From the NCBI GenBank assembly GCA_964017145.1, contig OZ024843.1, positions 921,001-985,000 of the forward strand: a DNA stretch of 64,000 nucleotides, read 5' to 3'. The notes below the pieces were generated by a model. It was not told the DNA's origin and searched no databases. It saw only the letters and a program-made list of their open reading frames with translations. The stretch is from Agrocybe praecox. Its lineage: Eukaryota; Basidiomycota; Agaricomycetes; Agaricales; Agrocybaceae. This document shows, one piece after another, positions 10,671 to 22,556 of this stretch. Made by a program: the position numbers and the translations under genes. Each line of letters opens with the position of its first letter. The stretch's first letter is position 1.

Positions 10671-11238
10671 ACTGTGTCGACAGTTTTGATTACTTGTGTG
10701 TTTTCGTAAACCTCCACTGATGAATTCGATTGTCTGAAGGCTGTTGACTTCCAGGTTCCTAGCCCAAGCAAATCCACAAGAGAGTGTTTCAAAACCATAA
10801 AAAAAGGCTGATTGTTCGAGGATGAGATCTATGAGAGCCACTCTCTGCATTTCGGGTATGCAAAAACGGACATTGTTCGCTTTGCAGAACAAAGACAATC
10901 GATGATGGTCGACAAACAGTGGTCGAACAAAAACAACAAGGACACGGACTCAAGAGAAAGAAGTCACCGAGTCACGTCACGATTATTCGGACAATGATTA
11001 TTTTTCACGCATTCTGCACTCTTTATGCCGGTTTATACATTCAAAAGAGAGAAAAGGGAGACGTGGATGCGCAAACGAAGGGGATCCCAAACTAAAGCAA
11101 GGAATTAGCCGGTTAACGCCTGTTTGACTCTCACCATCATCACTGGGATGTCTTGCACATTCGACACGGGATAGAGAAGTCCAGCCTACATTCCTCCTCA
11201 TTCTATCGCCTAATCCACCTTTCACACAATTCTTCATC
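10671..11238. other. divergent spacer before the FunK1 gene
   Basis: No gene found. It separates the minus-strand relic from the plus-strand FunK1 gene and should hold the FunK1 promoter; a TTCATC sits directly before the FunK1 ATG. I saw no clear TATA element or repeat. Confidence 0.4.
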
Positions 11239-13450
11239 ATGGACGACGCTTTGAAGGGTCATTGGTATGGACCAATGCCTATAGACGAATTCTTTGAAGA
11301 CTTCTTGCCATTGGATGAGGAACAACCTGCATCTCGTCCCCCTTTCCCTCCAAACGATTATTTTGACACTATTCCGCCTGCAATACCAGGAGATAAAGAC
11401 TCTGAAACGGAGTTATCAAAGGCTTTCGTGAGTCTGGTTATTGACGCGCGCGTGAGCAACATCTAACATGATAATAGGTCGCGCTCGTCGAGAAATATCT
11501 ATCCCTCCCAGCCACCGATATAGAATTCGGTATCGTCCACGACAAGGAGTCGGGAAGACGGGGTTATGTCGAGTTGCACGATACACTCATGGTAGTAGAT
11601 GAAGATTCGGACCAACATATTCCAAATGAAGACGCACAAGAAGACATAACAACCCTATTCCGATACGGTCTCCATACACCATGTGATCCTTTCGAGTTTC
11701 ACCCTTTGACTGTCGATATCGATGAGGAAAGCGCTCAAGATGACCCAAACATCTTTCGGAACACTGGCACTGGTCCTCACAAATTCGTTCGCTTCGATTG
11801 CCAATGCCTTGAATTTTGTCGAGGCATAGTGGCAGAACGTCTCGAAAACTGGCTGGCTACACGATACCGGACTCACGCGTTTATGATTTTTATTGGGGAT
11901 CCGTGGGTGCGCTTCATTCGTGCAGACAGATGCGGAGCTGTGTATTCGGAGAAATTTGACTTCAGGCAGGATTCAAGGCAACTCCTCGACTTCTATTGGC
12001 GTTACACGCAACTCTCAGTCGAAGATGTCGGTCTTGACCCTACAGTTCGACCTGCCACAAAGCAGGAAGCACGTTTGGCAAGGTTACTCCTTCCTCAATT
12101 GAAGAATCTGAAGCCGGAGGACATCGTCGAACCTATCATGGTCATCACGATACAGGATGAGAAGACACGTACCTACAGAGAAGTCATATCTTGCCGTCCA
12201 CCGGGCGTAGAAACTCCTTTAGTTGGCAAGGGCACGCGTGCATGGCCGGTGTTCGACATGGAGCTACGTCGGATCGTCTTCTTCAAAGAAACTTGGCGAT
12301 CTTCTGAGACGGGTATGGTGAAAGAAGCTAGCACCTTGCGGGTACTGAACGATGCTAGTGTAAGGAACGTCCCCAAGTTGGTGGCCGGAGGCGATATAGA
12401 TGGCGATTCGTATATTACCAGGTCACACCGATATTTCCGCTCGAAATGGAACTTCACCGGTTACGTTTATTGTCGTGCTCGTGCACTTCATCGATTGGCA
12501 GTGGACTTTGTCGGCATACCCCTGGAAGGCTTCTCATCCACCAAACAACTTCTCGCAGCAGTTTATGATGCATTTGTCGGTAAGGATTTTATTACTCGGC
12601 CGACGTTCTCTACTTAACTATCAACAGCGCATTACGATGCGTATGAAAAATGTAGAATTATACATTGTGATATCAGCGCGGGTAATATCCTAATGGACGC
12701 CAATGGACATGGCTATCTCAATGATTGGGATATGGCGAAATCCGTTAACGCTTTACGGGGTTTACACTGTCACCTCGTACGCATACGTTTGTTTTTCTCG
12801 CTAATTTTTGCACTCATACAGAGCATGTACAGGGTACTTGGAGGTTTATGTCGGCCAATCTTCTTCGGGATCCGAAGAAAACCAACGACATGAATGATGA
12901 CATCGAATCATTCATCTACGTTGTCGTGTACACAGTTCTCCGTTATACAAGACACAACAAAGTCGACGTCCTACCCAAAATCCTTCACACTATATTCGAG
13001 GAGAGGGAAAAAGTCGATGGAGACATCTGCGGTGGCTCCGGGAAAGCTATCATTGGTGAAATCCTCCGAGACTGGGAAATCCCAGGAAATGAACCACTGC
13101 AGGCGTGGTTGGAACAGGCGACGAGTGCGGTTACAGAGTGGATCCTTCATGATCCAGTAGCGCTTGACGATATCTCAAATCACAGGCGACGAGCTTCAAG
13201 TCGGATTAAGGACAAGGCGAAGCCTAAGCCTCGCCTGGAGGACCACGCATATCTTTTGACCCTCTTCGAGGAAGCGTTGGTGGATCCGAATTGGCCAACT
13301 CATGATTTTTCTCGTGATTATTTCTCAGAAAATAGGGAAGAGCAGCCGGAACAGGAGCAACAACGGCTACAGCAGCAATCTGTCAATGGGGCTGAACCTG
13401 AAAACGGTGCCCATAATGCACTGGATATCCATACGAATCATCAAAATTAA
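11239..13450 (+). CDS. FunK1-type fungal protein kinase
   Basis: Predicted serine/threonine-type kinase of the fungal FunK1 family (Pfam FunK1). Four exons join in frame: 11239-11427, 11478-12579, 12628-12776 and 12824-13450, giving about 688 residues. The N-terminal half holds the family region (VRFDCQCLEFCRG, ERLENWLATRYRT) and the N-lobe with FFKETWR and the following EASTLRVL. The catalytic core has CRIIHCDISAGNILMD, a canonical FunK1 catalytic loop with D and N in place, then LNDWDMAK in the DFG position, TWRFMSANLLRDP as substrate/APE region, and NDDIESFIYVVVYTVLRY. The C-terminus is a polar Glu/Gln-rich tail. This is the only intact kinase in the rearranged 3.7-16 kb block. The family's cellular role is unknown; it is a lineage-specific expansion. 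Confidence 0.9.
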
Positions 13451-13838
13451 TAGTGTACCAATATCTGTATTAGAAGGAGCTCGATTGACTGTATATATTT
13501 TTTAAATCACAATTCGGAGTGTCTACTACTGGCGTTGACGTCGTAATAGGTGAGCATCATTGATGTACTCTGGTATATTTGGTGATACTTTCGACAGATA
13601 TGTGCTAGGTAGTGGTTATATGTTGGCCGAAATGTAAAAGGTAGTTTTCCAAACTTAGTAGCCGGTGCCAAAGATGTGGCCATACCGGTTAACTTCCCTT
13701 TTATTGTTCTCGTTGTGGAGGTCCTTGTGTCTTGTCAAGACAAACAAAGGATCTTATTGTCACAGTGCACACACAGCGCTCATAAAGATGCGCCTTCCCA
13801 CTTTGCACTCAGTTTGACCGTCGACTTCAAACCTCAAT

Positions 13839-15662
13839 ATGCCTCTGCCAGAAAATGACCCATTCGCTCCTGTTCTTATGAAGTTTCTGCAAAAGAACTT
13901 TAACCCACATCTTACAGGACCAGGAGAAGGAGGTTACCCAGACCCCACATCTCCCTTGACTTTCTATGATCGACATTATGCTTCAAATCTGTTACTCAAA
14001 TCGGTGAAGCCAGCTCCATGGCTGCCGAAACGGCTCGAGAAGCTGTGCGACAACACCATCGACGATTTCTTTAAAGCTGGCCACAAGTTCAGAATAGAAG
14101 ACCTGGGCTACGCTGATCTCAAGGTGGACAAGCCCTACCTTCCAGACGCTTATAAAATATTTGAGTATTACGAACACTTGATTGGGGTAATATCCCGCTG
14201 CTACGCATCGAAATTGGTTTTTCACCCAGATGATACACACTGGTTCACATCCGCCGAAATGCAGGGTGAAATCACTGATTCTTTTAGGCAACGAAGTACC
14301 ATGATATTCCGGGACAAGAAACGTATACGCCCTGCTGTGTCGGAGCATTTTGCAGACCGGGTATTGCCAGCTTTATCGAAGCTGAAAGAACAAGGCTCAC
14401 TCGCGGTCTACGAATTTTTTACGTTGTCGAAACAGGCAAAAGATATGCTGCAGAAGATGGGTCCTCGGTCGAGCTTCAAGTGGCATACTTCAGCTACGAC
14501 AGGTATTCCGAGCGTCGCTTGCCCTCCACTCGGTATCCCCGACTCGCCAAGTATAGGCGAACTTATTTCTAGTCCAACTCAAAGTTCCACCTCTTCTCGT
14601 GCTCGTGCAAAGACTGCCGCACCTGCTGAACATTCTAACAAAGACAAGGGGGAAAGCATTTCACAAAGACCGAAGCGCAAAAGTACGAATAAAGTTGTAA
14701 CCCTCGTACGAAGACCCAAATTTCGGAAGGAACACTATCGCGTTGATGTAGACCAGTTCATTCAAGCGGTGAGAAACTTATGTTTTCTTTCCTTCAATCT
14801 GAACTGATATAATTTTACCTAGGCCTGGATCCGAGCTATCGAACGCGACTCAACGTTTATTATCTTCAATTGCGGCAGGCGCTATATCTCTCCGACATAA
14901 TTGAACCAGGTCGTTGCACCGATCCAAACTATGGGAAATTGCATACGGGGCTTATGATTGCGATGATGCAGGACGCTTTAAAACGAATGGATGTGGCAAA
15001 ACCACTGGCCGAAGATGCGACGCCAACGCGGAATGGCAAACGTCCACTCGATGAGTCGCAAAGCAGCATGAAGGAGCAGCCAAAGAAGAAACGCAAACTT
15101 AACTGTGCAGCTGAATTACGACAGAGAGAGGTGACGTCGATTGATCCATAATATATGTGGTTGACTATTTGCTTATTATCACGTAGATTTTTGACCAAGA
15201 GATCAGCCAGAGAGACCTAGTTCTTTTGTCTTTCGATTTCGGTCGTTATCGATCACCAGCACCTTCTGCGTTTCTACGGTTGGAGCCATCCTGCGTTACA
15301 AAGCCTTTTAAGGACCGGCCTATTTTTCCCAAGAGAAGGCCTTCGTATGCGCCACAAAATTATATCGCACTCACCACATCCGAACCAAAGGTTGGTCAGG
15401 GCTCCTCAGGCATTACCTTTCGTGTTCGCGCCAAAATAGAGCTCGAGTCAGGGGAACACATCCACCGCGACATGATCCTCAAACTTTCTCTATTAGAACA
15501 CGATCAGAATTCTGGACGCAGGCATAATATGGTTTATGAGTATAGTATATACAAAAGACTTGCTTCCGCAGGAGCGACGTTGGGCATTATCGGTGTTCAT
15601 GGTCTTTTTGAGGATATGGAGACCGGTCTATTGGGGATTCTCACCAACTCAGCTGACGTGTG
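13839..15662 (+). pseudogene. broken orphan N-domain/kinase-like gene, copy 3
   Basis: The best preserved copy. Exon 1 (13839 to about 14771) encodes MPLPENDPFAPVLMKFL through a basic, NLS-like stretch (RPKRKSTNK) to VDQFIQA. A GTGAGA intron leads to AWIRAIERDSTFIIFNCG. At about 14874 a 37-nt stretch present in copy 1 is missing, so the frame shifts into a stop; the lost frame then resumes as LYLSDIIEPGRCTDPNYG. A further intron (about 15132-15185) leads to the kinase-like N-lobe KVGQGSSGITFRV with MILKLSLLE. The gene breaks off after FEDMETGLLGILTNSADVW at about 15662, where a reversed fragment of a sister copy begins. The catalytic C-lobe is therefore absent. Confidence 0.7.
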
Positions 15663-15977
15663 GTAAACCACTCCAGTAGCTCCCCTTCCGATTCTCGGCT
15701 CCTTCGCAGCTATGGTAACGACATTTGTGAGGCTATAATGAGCTTGTCTCTTGACGGGTTTGAAGTCAGGACCATATAATCTTGGAATGCACGAGGAACC
15801 TATTTGAATAAAAGATGAAGGGCCAGGTGAATGATAGATCGAAAGATTCATACAAAACACAAACAGTTATCTAGTGCTTAATTCGCTCTGAAATAGCTAT
15901 ACAAAATAATGAGAATCGGAATATATGATCTAAACGTCAATCACTCACCTCAAGACGTTCATCTTTCAATTCGTTAC
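15655..15977 (-). repeat. duplicated kinase-gene fragment (copy of 4231-4531)
   Basis: On the plus strand this ~320-bp stretch matches 4231-4531 in the same direction with only scattered differences, starting at ...GGTAAAC(C/T)A(C)CCAGTAGCTCCCC and ending at CAAGACGTTCATCTTTCAA. Read on the minus strand it encodes the start of a kinase-like exon (SIYHSPGPSSFIQIGSSC, then RIGRGATGVVYHTSAE). Here it lies head-on against the plus-strand copy 3 and next to a GH6-like fragment. It retains 10 bases that copy 1 has lost, so it derives from a less damaged sister. Confidence 0.75.
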
Positions 15978-16255
15978 AACAAAATAAAACTTGATTAGTT
16001 GTGTAAGGTAGTCGCCGAGATCCATGAGAAGGTGGACATCTTTGTCACCGTTCTCGTCTTCGCCGCATTGGTGTGATTGTCAGCTTGCCAAAAGTACTGC
16101 ATGGTTTGTTGTAATTTCTGTGTGTATGCCTTATTAGCGTATGGGGCCTTGCCGATATAAGGGTTCATATCGTCTGATGCACGCGGGCTTGGGGAAGAGA
16201 GAAACGATGCAGGTACGATAGAGAGTGCTAGGGCCGATGCCTTGAGATACTTCAT
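15978..16255 (-). pseudogene. truncated start of a GH6-like secreted glycoside hydrolase
   Basis: Starts MKYLKASALALSIVPASF, a clear signal peptide, followed by DDMNPYIGKAPYANKAYTQK, AAKTRTV and STFSWIS. That order resembles the N-terminal part of fungal GH6 cellobiohydrolases (NP..G, then a Phe-Trp-like WIS segment before the catalytic core). The frame reaches only about 85 residues, then is cut by the kinase-gene fragment at 15977, so all catalytic residues are missing. It is a remnant of a plant-cell-wall degrading enzyme gene; family assignment is from memory of motifs only. Confidence 0.5.
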
Positions 16256-17118
16256 TGCAACGGGATTGTAGGGAAACAAGGGGCTTTGCGAAGAACAATT
16301 TGTTGCCCAGAGAATCTGGGGAAATTGTCGGTGCCATCGTCGACCTTTCTCTATGGTCGTAATGTCGGGTTTTGTGTAAATTTGCTGTATACGCGTGCAT
16401 AGTCTCGTCCAAGCTGGGAAGAGGGATACGTACTTGTCGGTAAAGGAAAGGCTTGGTCCCAGTGTATAGTCTCCGATTGACGCCTGATTGAAGATATCCG
16501 CGTGATCTACTGGGATATTTTCCGACTCGGATTAATTTGATTCAAGATTTGGTAGCACGTTTGCGTTGGTTGCCTTCATGACCTTTTACTATCAAGACAA
16601 CCTGTCCAGGGTAAACTGCTTCAGAGGACAGACTCGGAAGCCAATGGCTTGTGGTTTGCGGTATCACGGAAAGTTAGGTCTCCTTCATACAAATTACAAG
16701 CCAGGTCGAGTACAGAAAATCAACTGTAGTTGGTCTCTTCAACAGGAAGGATGTTTCCACTGTCTTTTACTTCTTTCTAGAGGTTAGAAGATGTATGCGT
16801 GCTCTTCAAACTCGAGGATCCGGCGGCGAATACATCACCCCATGCATTGTTTCCGGTTTCTTGAATTGGCTGGCGTCATGTACCAGAATGTACCAGCGCT
16901 TAAGCAGGCTTAAGAACGTAGGCCAATGCAGGGATCAGAGATAATAATGAGTGAAATCGCATGTCTGCCCGAATGAGTCGTCGAATTAACCGTGAGGTGA
17001 GTGCCTTGGGCAATAAAGAGTGAGAAGTAGATCTTTGTTCCACAAGATCAGATCCATGATACTTTCCATCGAGAGATAAAAGATGTACCTTTATATATGG
17101 GATATTTAATGAGAGGCT
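16256..17118. other. no gene seen
   Basis: Probably the former upstream region of the GH6-like remnant plus the 3' flank of the HAUS1-like gene. Open frames at 16566-16787 and 16134-16412 show no family resemblance. I see no repeat or transposon signature. Confidence 0.4.
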
Positions 17119-18080
17119 TCATGCAACGCCGTCAACCATCTTCCCGAGTAGACGTTCTCGTAGTTGTATGAGTTCCATCTGCTTCTGTCGAGCCAGACGT
17201 AATTCATGTCGAGCAAGCTCCAGGTTCTATGTGTTAGTTACATTTTCAGTATATGCACGCAAATAAAATCAAAATAAGAATGCTTACCGGTGGAAGGCCC
17301 TTGAAAGCCTTAATTTTTGCTTTCTTTTCCCTGATCTCCTTTTCTTTGGCTTGATTCTTCTCTTTCTGGGCGAGAAGTTGACCTATTGTTACTCGAATAT
17401 CCATCAGTTCTTCAGCCTTATTATCGCATCGTCAATGAGAAAATAAGTAAGCCATACAAGCAAATAACATTACGTTTAGTTTCTCTAGTTCTCGATGGTT
17501 CTCTTTGGCATTCCTCACTACAGCCTCTTTTCTTCTTTCCACTGTGGCGGTTGCTTCAGGGTATAAGCTGTCAGAGGAGCCCGGTACAAGGACCTCGTTC
17601 CAACTAAACCATCAACGTCATCAGATGAGTGGTGTACCTGAATAACAATAAAAATATATACTGCTCGAGCAAACACCTCTCGTGTTTTATAGATTCCAAT
17701 TGATGCTGTATCTCATCTTCTAATTGCTTAAGCCGGCACAGGTTCCTCGAAAGAGAGAATTTCTTGGTGGTAAGCTGGTCTATTGCGCTTGAATAGCTGG
17801 ATGAACAGCAATTAATTAAAGAACAGTCAAGTTCATTCACCTCGCAACTCACCTAGCAAAAGATGCGTCTGGAATACCGAGAGCATCAATCACACCAGCC
17901 AACGTATCCAAAGATTCCAAAAGTTCTCTTGTGGTGGGGTCATCATCGACTTGCAAGGGAGGCAGATGGGTTTCCCAGATGAGAGAATCTGTTGGAGATT
18001 AACATCACAAAAAGGTAGGGAATCCGGATTTCAAGAGGTCTTCTTTTACCAGAGAAAGCAGATTTCACCACTTCAGACAT
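17119..18080 (-). CDS. coiled-coil protein, HAUS1 (augmin)-like
   Basis: Six exons join in frame: 18050-18080, 17853-17988, 17677-17796, 17474-17603, 17288-17416 and 17119-17226, giving about 217 residues from MSEVVKSAFSDSLIWE to LLGKMVDGVA. After a short N-terminal region (LDTLAGVIDALGIPDASF) the protein is mostly heptad-like helix (LCRLKQLEDEIQHQLESIK, then KEKNQAKEKEIREKKAKIK). It ends with FKGLPPNLELARHELRLAR. That ending resembles HAUS augmin-like complex subunit 1, which helps branch microtubules at the spindle, but I rate the assignment as tentative; another small coiled-coil factor is possible. It is convergent with nothing and divergent from THYN1 (about 350 bp apart). Confidence 0.7.
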
Positions 18081-18430
18081 TTTGGCGTCTTAAAAGTAGC
18101 CTGATCCGTCTATGGAGGGTATGAAATATGAAAAAGAACTGGATTTGAGGTCAACAACTTCTCGTCAGTTAGTTGGAGTCTGGTTGGAGCTATCCGGAGA
18201 ATGTATCCGCGTCACGTTTCTGGTCAATACACGGATGTCACATTCACGTGCAAAAAGTCACGTAAATTAACAGCAGTCTCTGTGACGGGATCAAACTCTG
18301 ATTCAGACCACGCCACTTATAATTCTTGAGAGGCAAAAAAGCTTCGAAAGACGGTCTTACCACACTGTTATATACCAGTATAGCTCTACGCCTTTCCAGG
18401 AACTTCTCTAGGGCTTATCTACACAGTCCT

Positions 18431-19737
18431 ATGGCGTCCATTACACCCAAGTATTGGCTGTTAAAAGCAGAGCCAGACACCCGTATCGTTAAGGGCAAGG
18501 ATGTCAAGGCAAGTTATTCTGAAAAAAGGACGCATCTTTTAGCCAGACGTCCAACTATATCCGTTAAAAATACGAGTATTGATTTCCAAACGCGTAATTT
18601 TCTAGTTCAGTGTGGACGACTTTGAACAGGTAAAAACATCACCATGGGAGGGCGTTAGAAACTATGAAGCTCGCAACCTTATGAAAGAGATGAAGAAAGG
18701 CGATCAGGTCCGTGAAAATTCTCTATATAAAAGCCAAGTTCTAACTCCTAAAAAGGCCGTCTTCTATCACTCAAATTGTAAAGTGCCTGGTATGTCCGAC
18801 CAAACCGTCAACGAGCGTCGACGCTAATTCAAATCATTGCCTCGTCTCATTTGACCAGGCATTGCCGCTTTCGCTGAGGTATGAAACTTTTATGGAAAAG
18901 AGGCAGTGTGGTACCATTAATCTTTACCCACCAGGTATCCAAAGAAGCGTACCCAGACTGTGAATATGTCCTCGTAACAAACTTACATTGCAATTCTGAC
19001 TATTTCTGGAATATGTCGAACAGATACAGCATGGGACTCGTACGTTTATTTGTTTCACGTCTCCAACTATGAGATATATGGCCTGATTGAAAGCTCCAAA
19101 CAAGATCACATCCGTACTATGATGCTGTGCGTGTCCAAACGAATCTTTACTCCCTACTCCAATAATTGAACATTCTTATCAGAAATCTGACCCGAACGAC
19201 CCGAAATGGTACATGGTAGACCTAACGTTCAAATCTCGTGCTTCTCACTTTATTCCCCTTGCACTATTGCGGAAGATTTCTGAAATATCGCCCACTCAAA
19301 TACCCGAAGAAATTTCGTACCTTGACGAAGTTGACGTCAGAGGAATACAAGGTACGAATATAGCGAGTCTTTTCTATTATACAATTCTGAGTAACTTCGA
19401 TATTCCAGGTATGGACTTGGTTACTCGTGGACGACTGAGCGTCCAGCGTGTACAAGGAGACGCCTGGATGGCCATACAAAAGCTGGCAGAAAAGGGTGGA
19501 TGGGAAGATCTTGACTTGAAGCCAGGAAAGAAAGGCAAGGCAAAGGCCATCGTCTCGGAATCACAGCTAAAAGCAAAGGTCAAAAAGTCTGGAAATTCCT
19601 CAAAGAAGGAAACTCAGCGTAGTCTGGAAGCAGACCTTCAACTATCAATTAATGAGGTGCCATCGTCCAAACGGAAAAGGGAGGACGAAGCTGAAGAACC
19701 GTCTGGTCTTCGACGCTCCAGTAGGAGGCAAAAATAG
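18431..19737 (+). CDS. THYN1: thymocyte nuclear protein 1-like, EVE domain
   Basis: EVE-domain protein of the THYN1 family, thought to bind modified bases. Nine exons join in frame: 18431-18508, 18606-18707, 18756-18789, 18859-18878, 18935-18959, 19024-19039, 19105-19126, 19183-19351 and 19409-19737, about 264 residues. The family order is complete: YWLLKAEPDTR, VKFSVDDFEQVKTSPWEGV, NYEARNLMKEMKKGD, FYHSNCK, IAAFAEVSKEAYPD, AWDSSHPYYDA, and WYMVDLTFKSRASHFIPLA. The basic C-terminus (SSKRKRE, RRSSRRQK) fits a nuclear protein. The first intron appears to use a GC donor (GTCAAG|GCAAGT). Four internal exons are only 16-34 nt. Confidence 0.93.
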
Positions 19738-20618
19738 TTATGCATATGTAATATATCTTCAGATGTTGTTTTACTGGTATGTGTGGGCGTCCTCCCAAGC
19801 AAAAAACTCTCTTACGCCGAACTTAGTGGACTCAGGAAGTTGTAATTGGAAACTGATATACATCGAATATACGGTTTGAGGCTATGCACATTGACTTGTA
19901 CGCTGTGGCAAATCGGAAAATTTAGGAACTGTATTTTCTCTAGCATTTAGGCCGACTCTAGAGGTATTTGTGCTGGACGTGCTTTGTAACAAAAGTTGCT
20001 CCCGGAACAATCCACTGTCGAACGGCTGGGAAGCACTAGAGCGCCTTTCAATTGGATGCCGTCGGTTGGATCGCTCACGGAGCTTGATTGCCATTTCTGG
20101 GGCGACAAACTGAGTGATTATTGCTTCCCCCGACGCCGACCTATACGGATAATACGCTATGAATGACGATTGTGGTCCTGATTTCTATGGACTTGTGCAT
20201 TGTCCCGTCACCTTTCAAAAAAATAACCTCAATTGCAATTTAGTTGAACCAAGTCCCCTCGGCGGTCTGTTCGGCAAGGCTCAAGCTGAAATTCTAGATT
20301 GAAATTCAGCCGGCATAGCATTCAGGATTGGATTGTAAGCTAGTACTTTGCACTTCCGCCTAGCGACAATCATGCAAGCGCCCATGAAAACCATGATTTT
20401 CAGCCGGACATTACAAGTCTCTATGTTTCACCTCTGGGAATGGGATAAGGGCTGTGCGATGCCGCGAATACTGCGGATAGTGACCGTGGCATGTATCGTT
20501 ACTATATGTGGGACACCATGTGGTGCCTTGCTTCAGAAATACATTTTGGCATCTCACATATAAGGCGAACAGTTCTGGCTGAAGGGCTTTCACACCTTTC
20601 CAGACAAGTTCCACTACA
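19738..20618. other. intergenic between THYN1 and stomatin gene
   Basis: No supported gene. A minus-strand frame at 19882-20094 (MAIKLRERSNRRHPIERRS) is basic and Ser-rich and could be a terminal exon, but no upstream exon could be found. The right part should contain the stomatin promoter. Confidence 0.4.
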
Positions 20619-22069
20619 ATGTCTTACACCGAGAACGGAATCGACTCCAAGACTCGTCGCGGCGACGTCTCAGCTGAAGGGAATGTCGTCGACCATCATG
20701 CTGCCAATGGTAAGTGGCTTGGATTATATCGATTGAATCTGTGTTTTAAAAGGATGCATTCTATCTAAGTCACAGATGATGTTCCTGTAGGACCAAGGAG
20801 GGTTCCTGCTGTCGCTCCTGGAGAAACATTGATTCACGTTCAACCTTTGAAACGCAGTGAAATGCAGGTGTGTATCTCAAACGGCAGTAATCATAACTTT
20901 CTCTCACCTATTGTAGCCTTCTTACGCCCAAGATCTTGGTACTGGAGAGGTTACTCACGGTGTATATGGTTCATTATTGCAATGCCTTGGTTCTGTCGTC
21001 GGACTCTGTGGTGCCATTCCCTGCTGCCCATTCCCCAACCCTTTCAAAGAGGTTCAACAAGGTATTTAGCCTTTATGTTGATGGTTGGTATGCGACTGAC
21101 TAATTTCCTCACAGGCTCTGTCGGTCTCGTCACACGATTTGGGCAGTTCTACAAGTCGGTCGACCCAGGTTTGGTCCAGGTTAATGTGTGCACCGAGTCG
21201 CTCCGCGTTGTCGACGTCAAGATCCAAATTAGCCCTATTGGAAGGCAGATGGTGATGTGAGTATCGCCTCGGGAACATTTCTCCAAGCCTTGTTTATTCA
21301 TTGAATTCACAGCACTCGTGACAATGTCAATGTTGAAATGTATGTTCGATTTGCTCCTTCGTACCAGTAGCGGATCTCACGGTATTCTATTTCTATCTTT
21401 AGTGATTCCGTCATTTATTTCCAAATTTGCAACCCATACCGAGCTGCTTTTGGAATCACCGACTTGAGGCAGGCGCTCATTGAAAGGGCTCAGACTACTT
21501 TGAGACATGTTGTCGGTGCCCGTGCGGTCCAAAGCGTTGTCACTGAGCGTGAGGCGATTGCATTCGAAATTGCGGAAATCGTCGGTGATGTCGCCGACAA
21601 GTGGGGTGTTGCTATTGAGGGTATCTTGATCAAAGATATCATCTTTAGCCCCGAAGTATCAGCCTCTTTGTCTTCTGCTGCCCAGCAAAAGAGGATCGGA
21701 GAGTCCAAGGTTATTGCCGCCCGTGCTGAGGTTGACGCCGCCAGGTTGATGAGACAGGCAGCCGATATCTTGGCTTCTCCAGCAGCCATGCAAATCAGGC
21801 AGTTGGAAGCTTGTGAGTACCAAGAAAAACATCACCAACACATACCATTGATTATTATTTTAAAAATTCTAGTGCAACAAATGGCCAAGTCAGCCAACAG
21901 CAAGGTCGTTTTCGTTCCAATGCAATTGCAAAGCGACGTCTCCAGCCAACTCGCTTCAGGCTCAGGCGTTAATGCCATGGTGCAGAACGAAGCTGGCAAT
22001 GAATCAGGTCTGTTGGGAATGGGAGCTACTGGTCAGGTCGGGGTGCTGAACAGCATTGCAGGCGTCTGA
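20619..22069 (+). CDS. stomatin-like SPFH/band 7 protein
   Basis: Membrane-associated scaffold of the SPFH (stomatin/prohibitin) superfamily. Seven exons join in frame: 20619-20709, 20776-20867, 20917-21061, 21115-21256, 21313-21339, 21403-21812 and 21873-22069, about 306 residues. After a polar N-terminus comes a Cys/Gly-rich hydrophobic hairpin (LGSVVGLCGAIPCCPFPNP), a likely monotopic and palmitoylated membrane anchor. It is followed by SVGLVTRFGQFYKSVDPGL, the start of the band 7 domain, VITRDNVNVEIDSVIYFQI, and the helical AEVDAARLMRQAADI region. The C-terminus has a GSGVNAM..GLLGMGATGQ tail. It converges on KHA1, leaving about 490 bp of 3' flanks. Confidence 0.92.
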
Positions 22070-22556
22070 ACGAAGATTCAAACATGTGCTCGCCTTTCCG
22101 CCTTTCAACGCCACTCTTCCAGCCCTCCATCGTGTTCCAATCCTGAATAGGATTCTTTTGCCCAGATATCAGGCCATCTAATGGCCCTTTATGCATACCC
22201 ATTTAGCCCCTATAAACGGTGCACATATTAATACATTCGTACCCATATTCCTCTTCCTTGTACGATATCGCGAGGTGTGTTTTGCTCGTCTATTTTGAAC
22301 TTGTTGCTAGCTCCCTATCATGTTGTAATGATTAACGCCACTTCGAATGACCTATCATGTTTCAATCATCGTAAGCTTGAACATCACATGCTGGGATATA
22401 AATTTGTTCCAAAGTGCATGCATGCAAGTATAAATGAGATATAGCAGGTATAGACAGATACGCCCTATAAACGGCTTCCGTTGAAACTAACATAATATAC
22501 ACAAAACCCATTTGACCCAAAGGAAAGAGAGGACCTCGAAAGAAATCATGCGAACA
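22070..22556. other. convergent 3' region
   Basis: Shared 3' flank of the stomatin-like gene and KHA1; no gene seen. AT-rich with TATATA-type stretches that may serve as polyadenylation signals for both. Confidence 0.4.
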
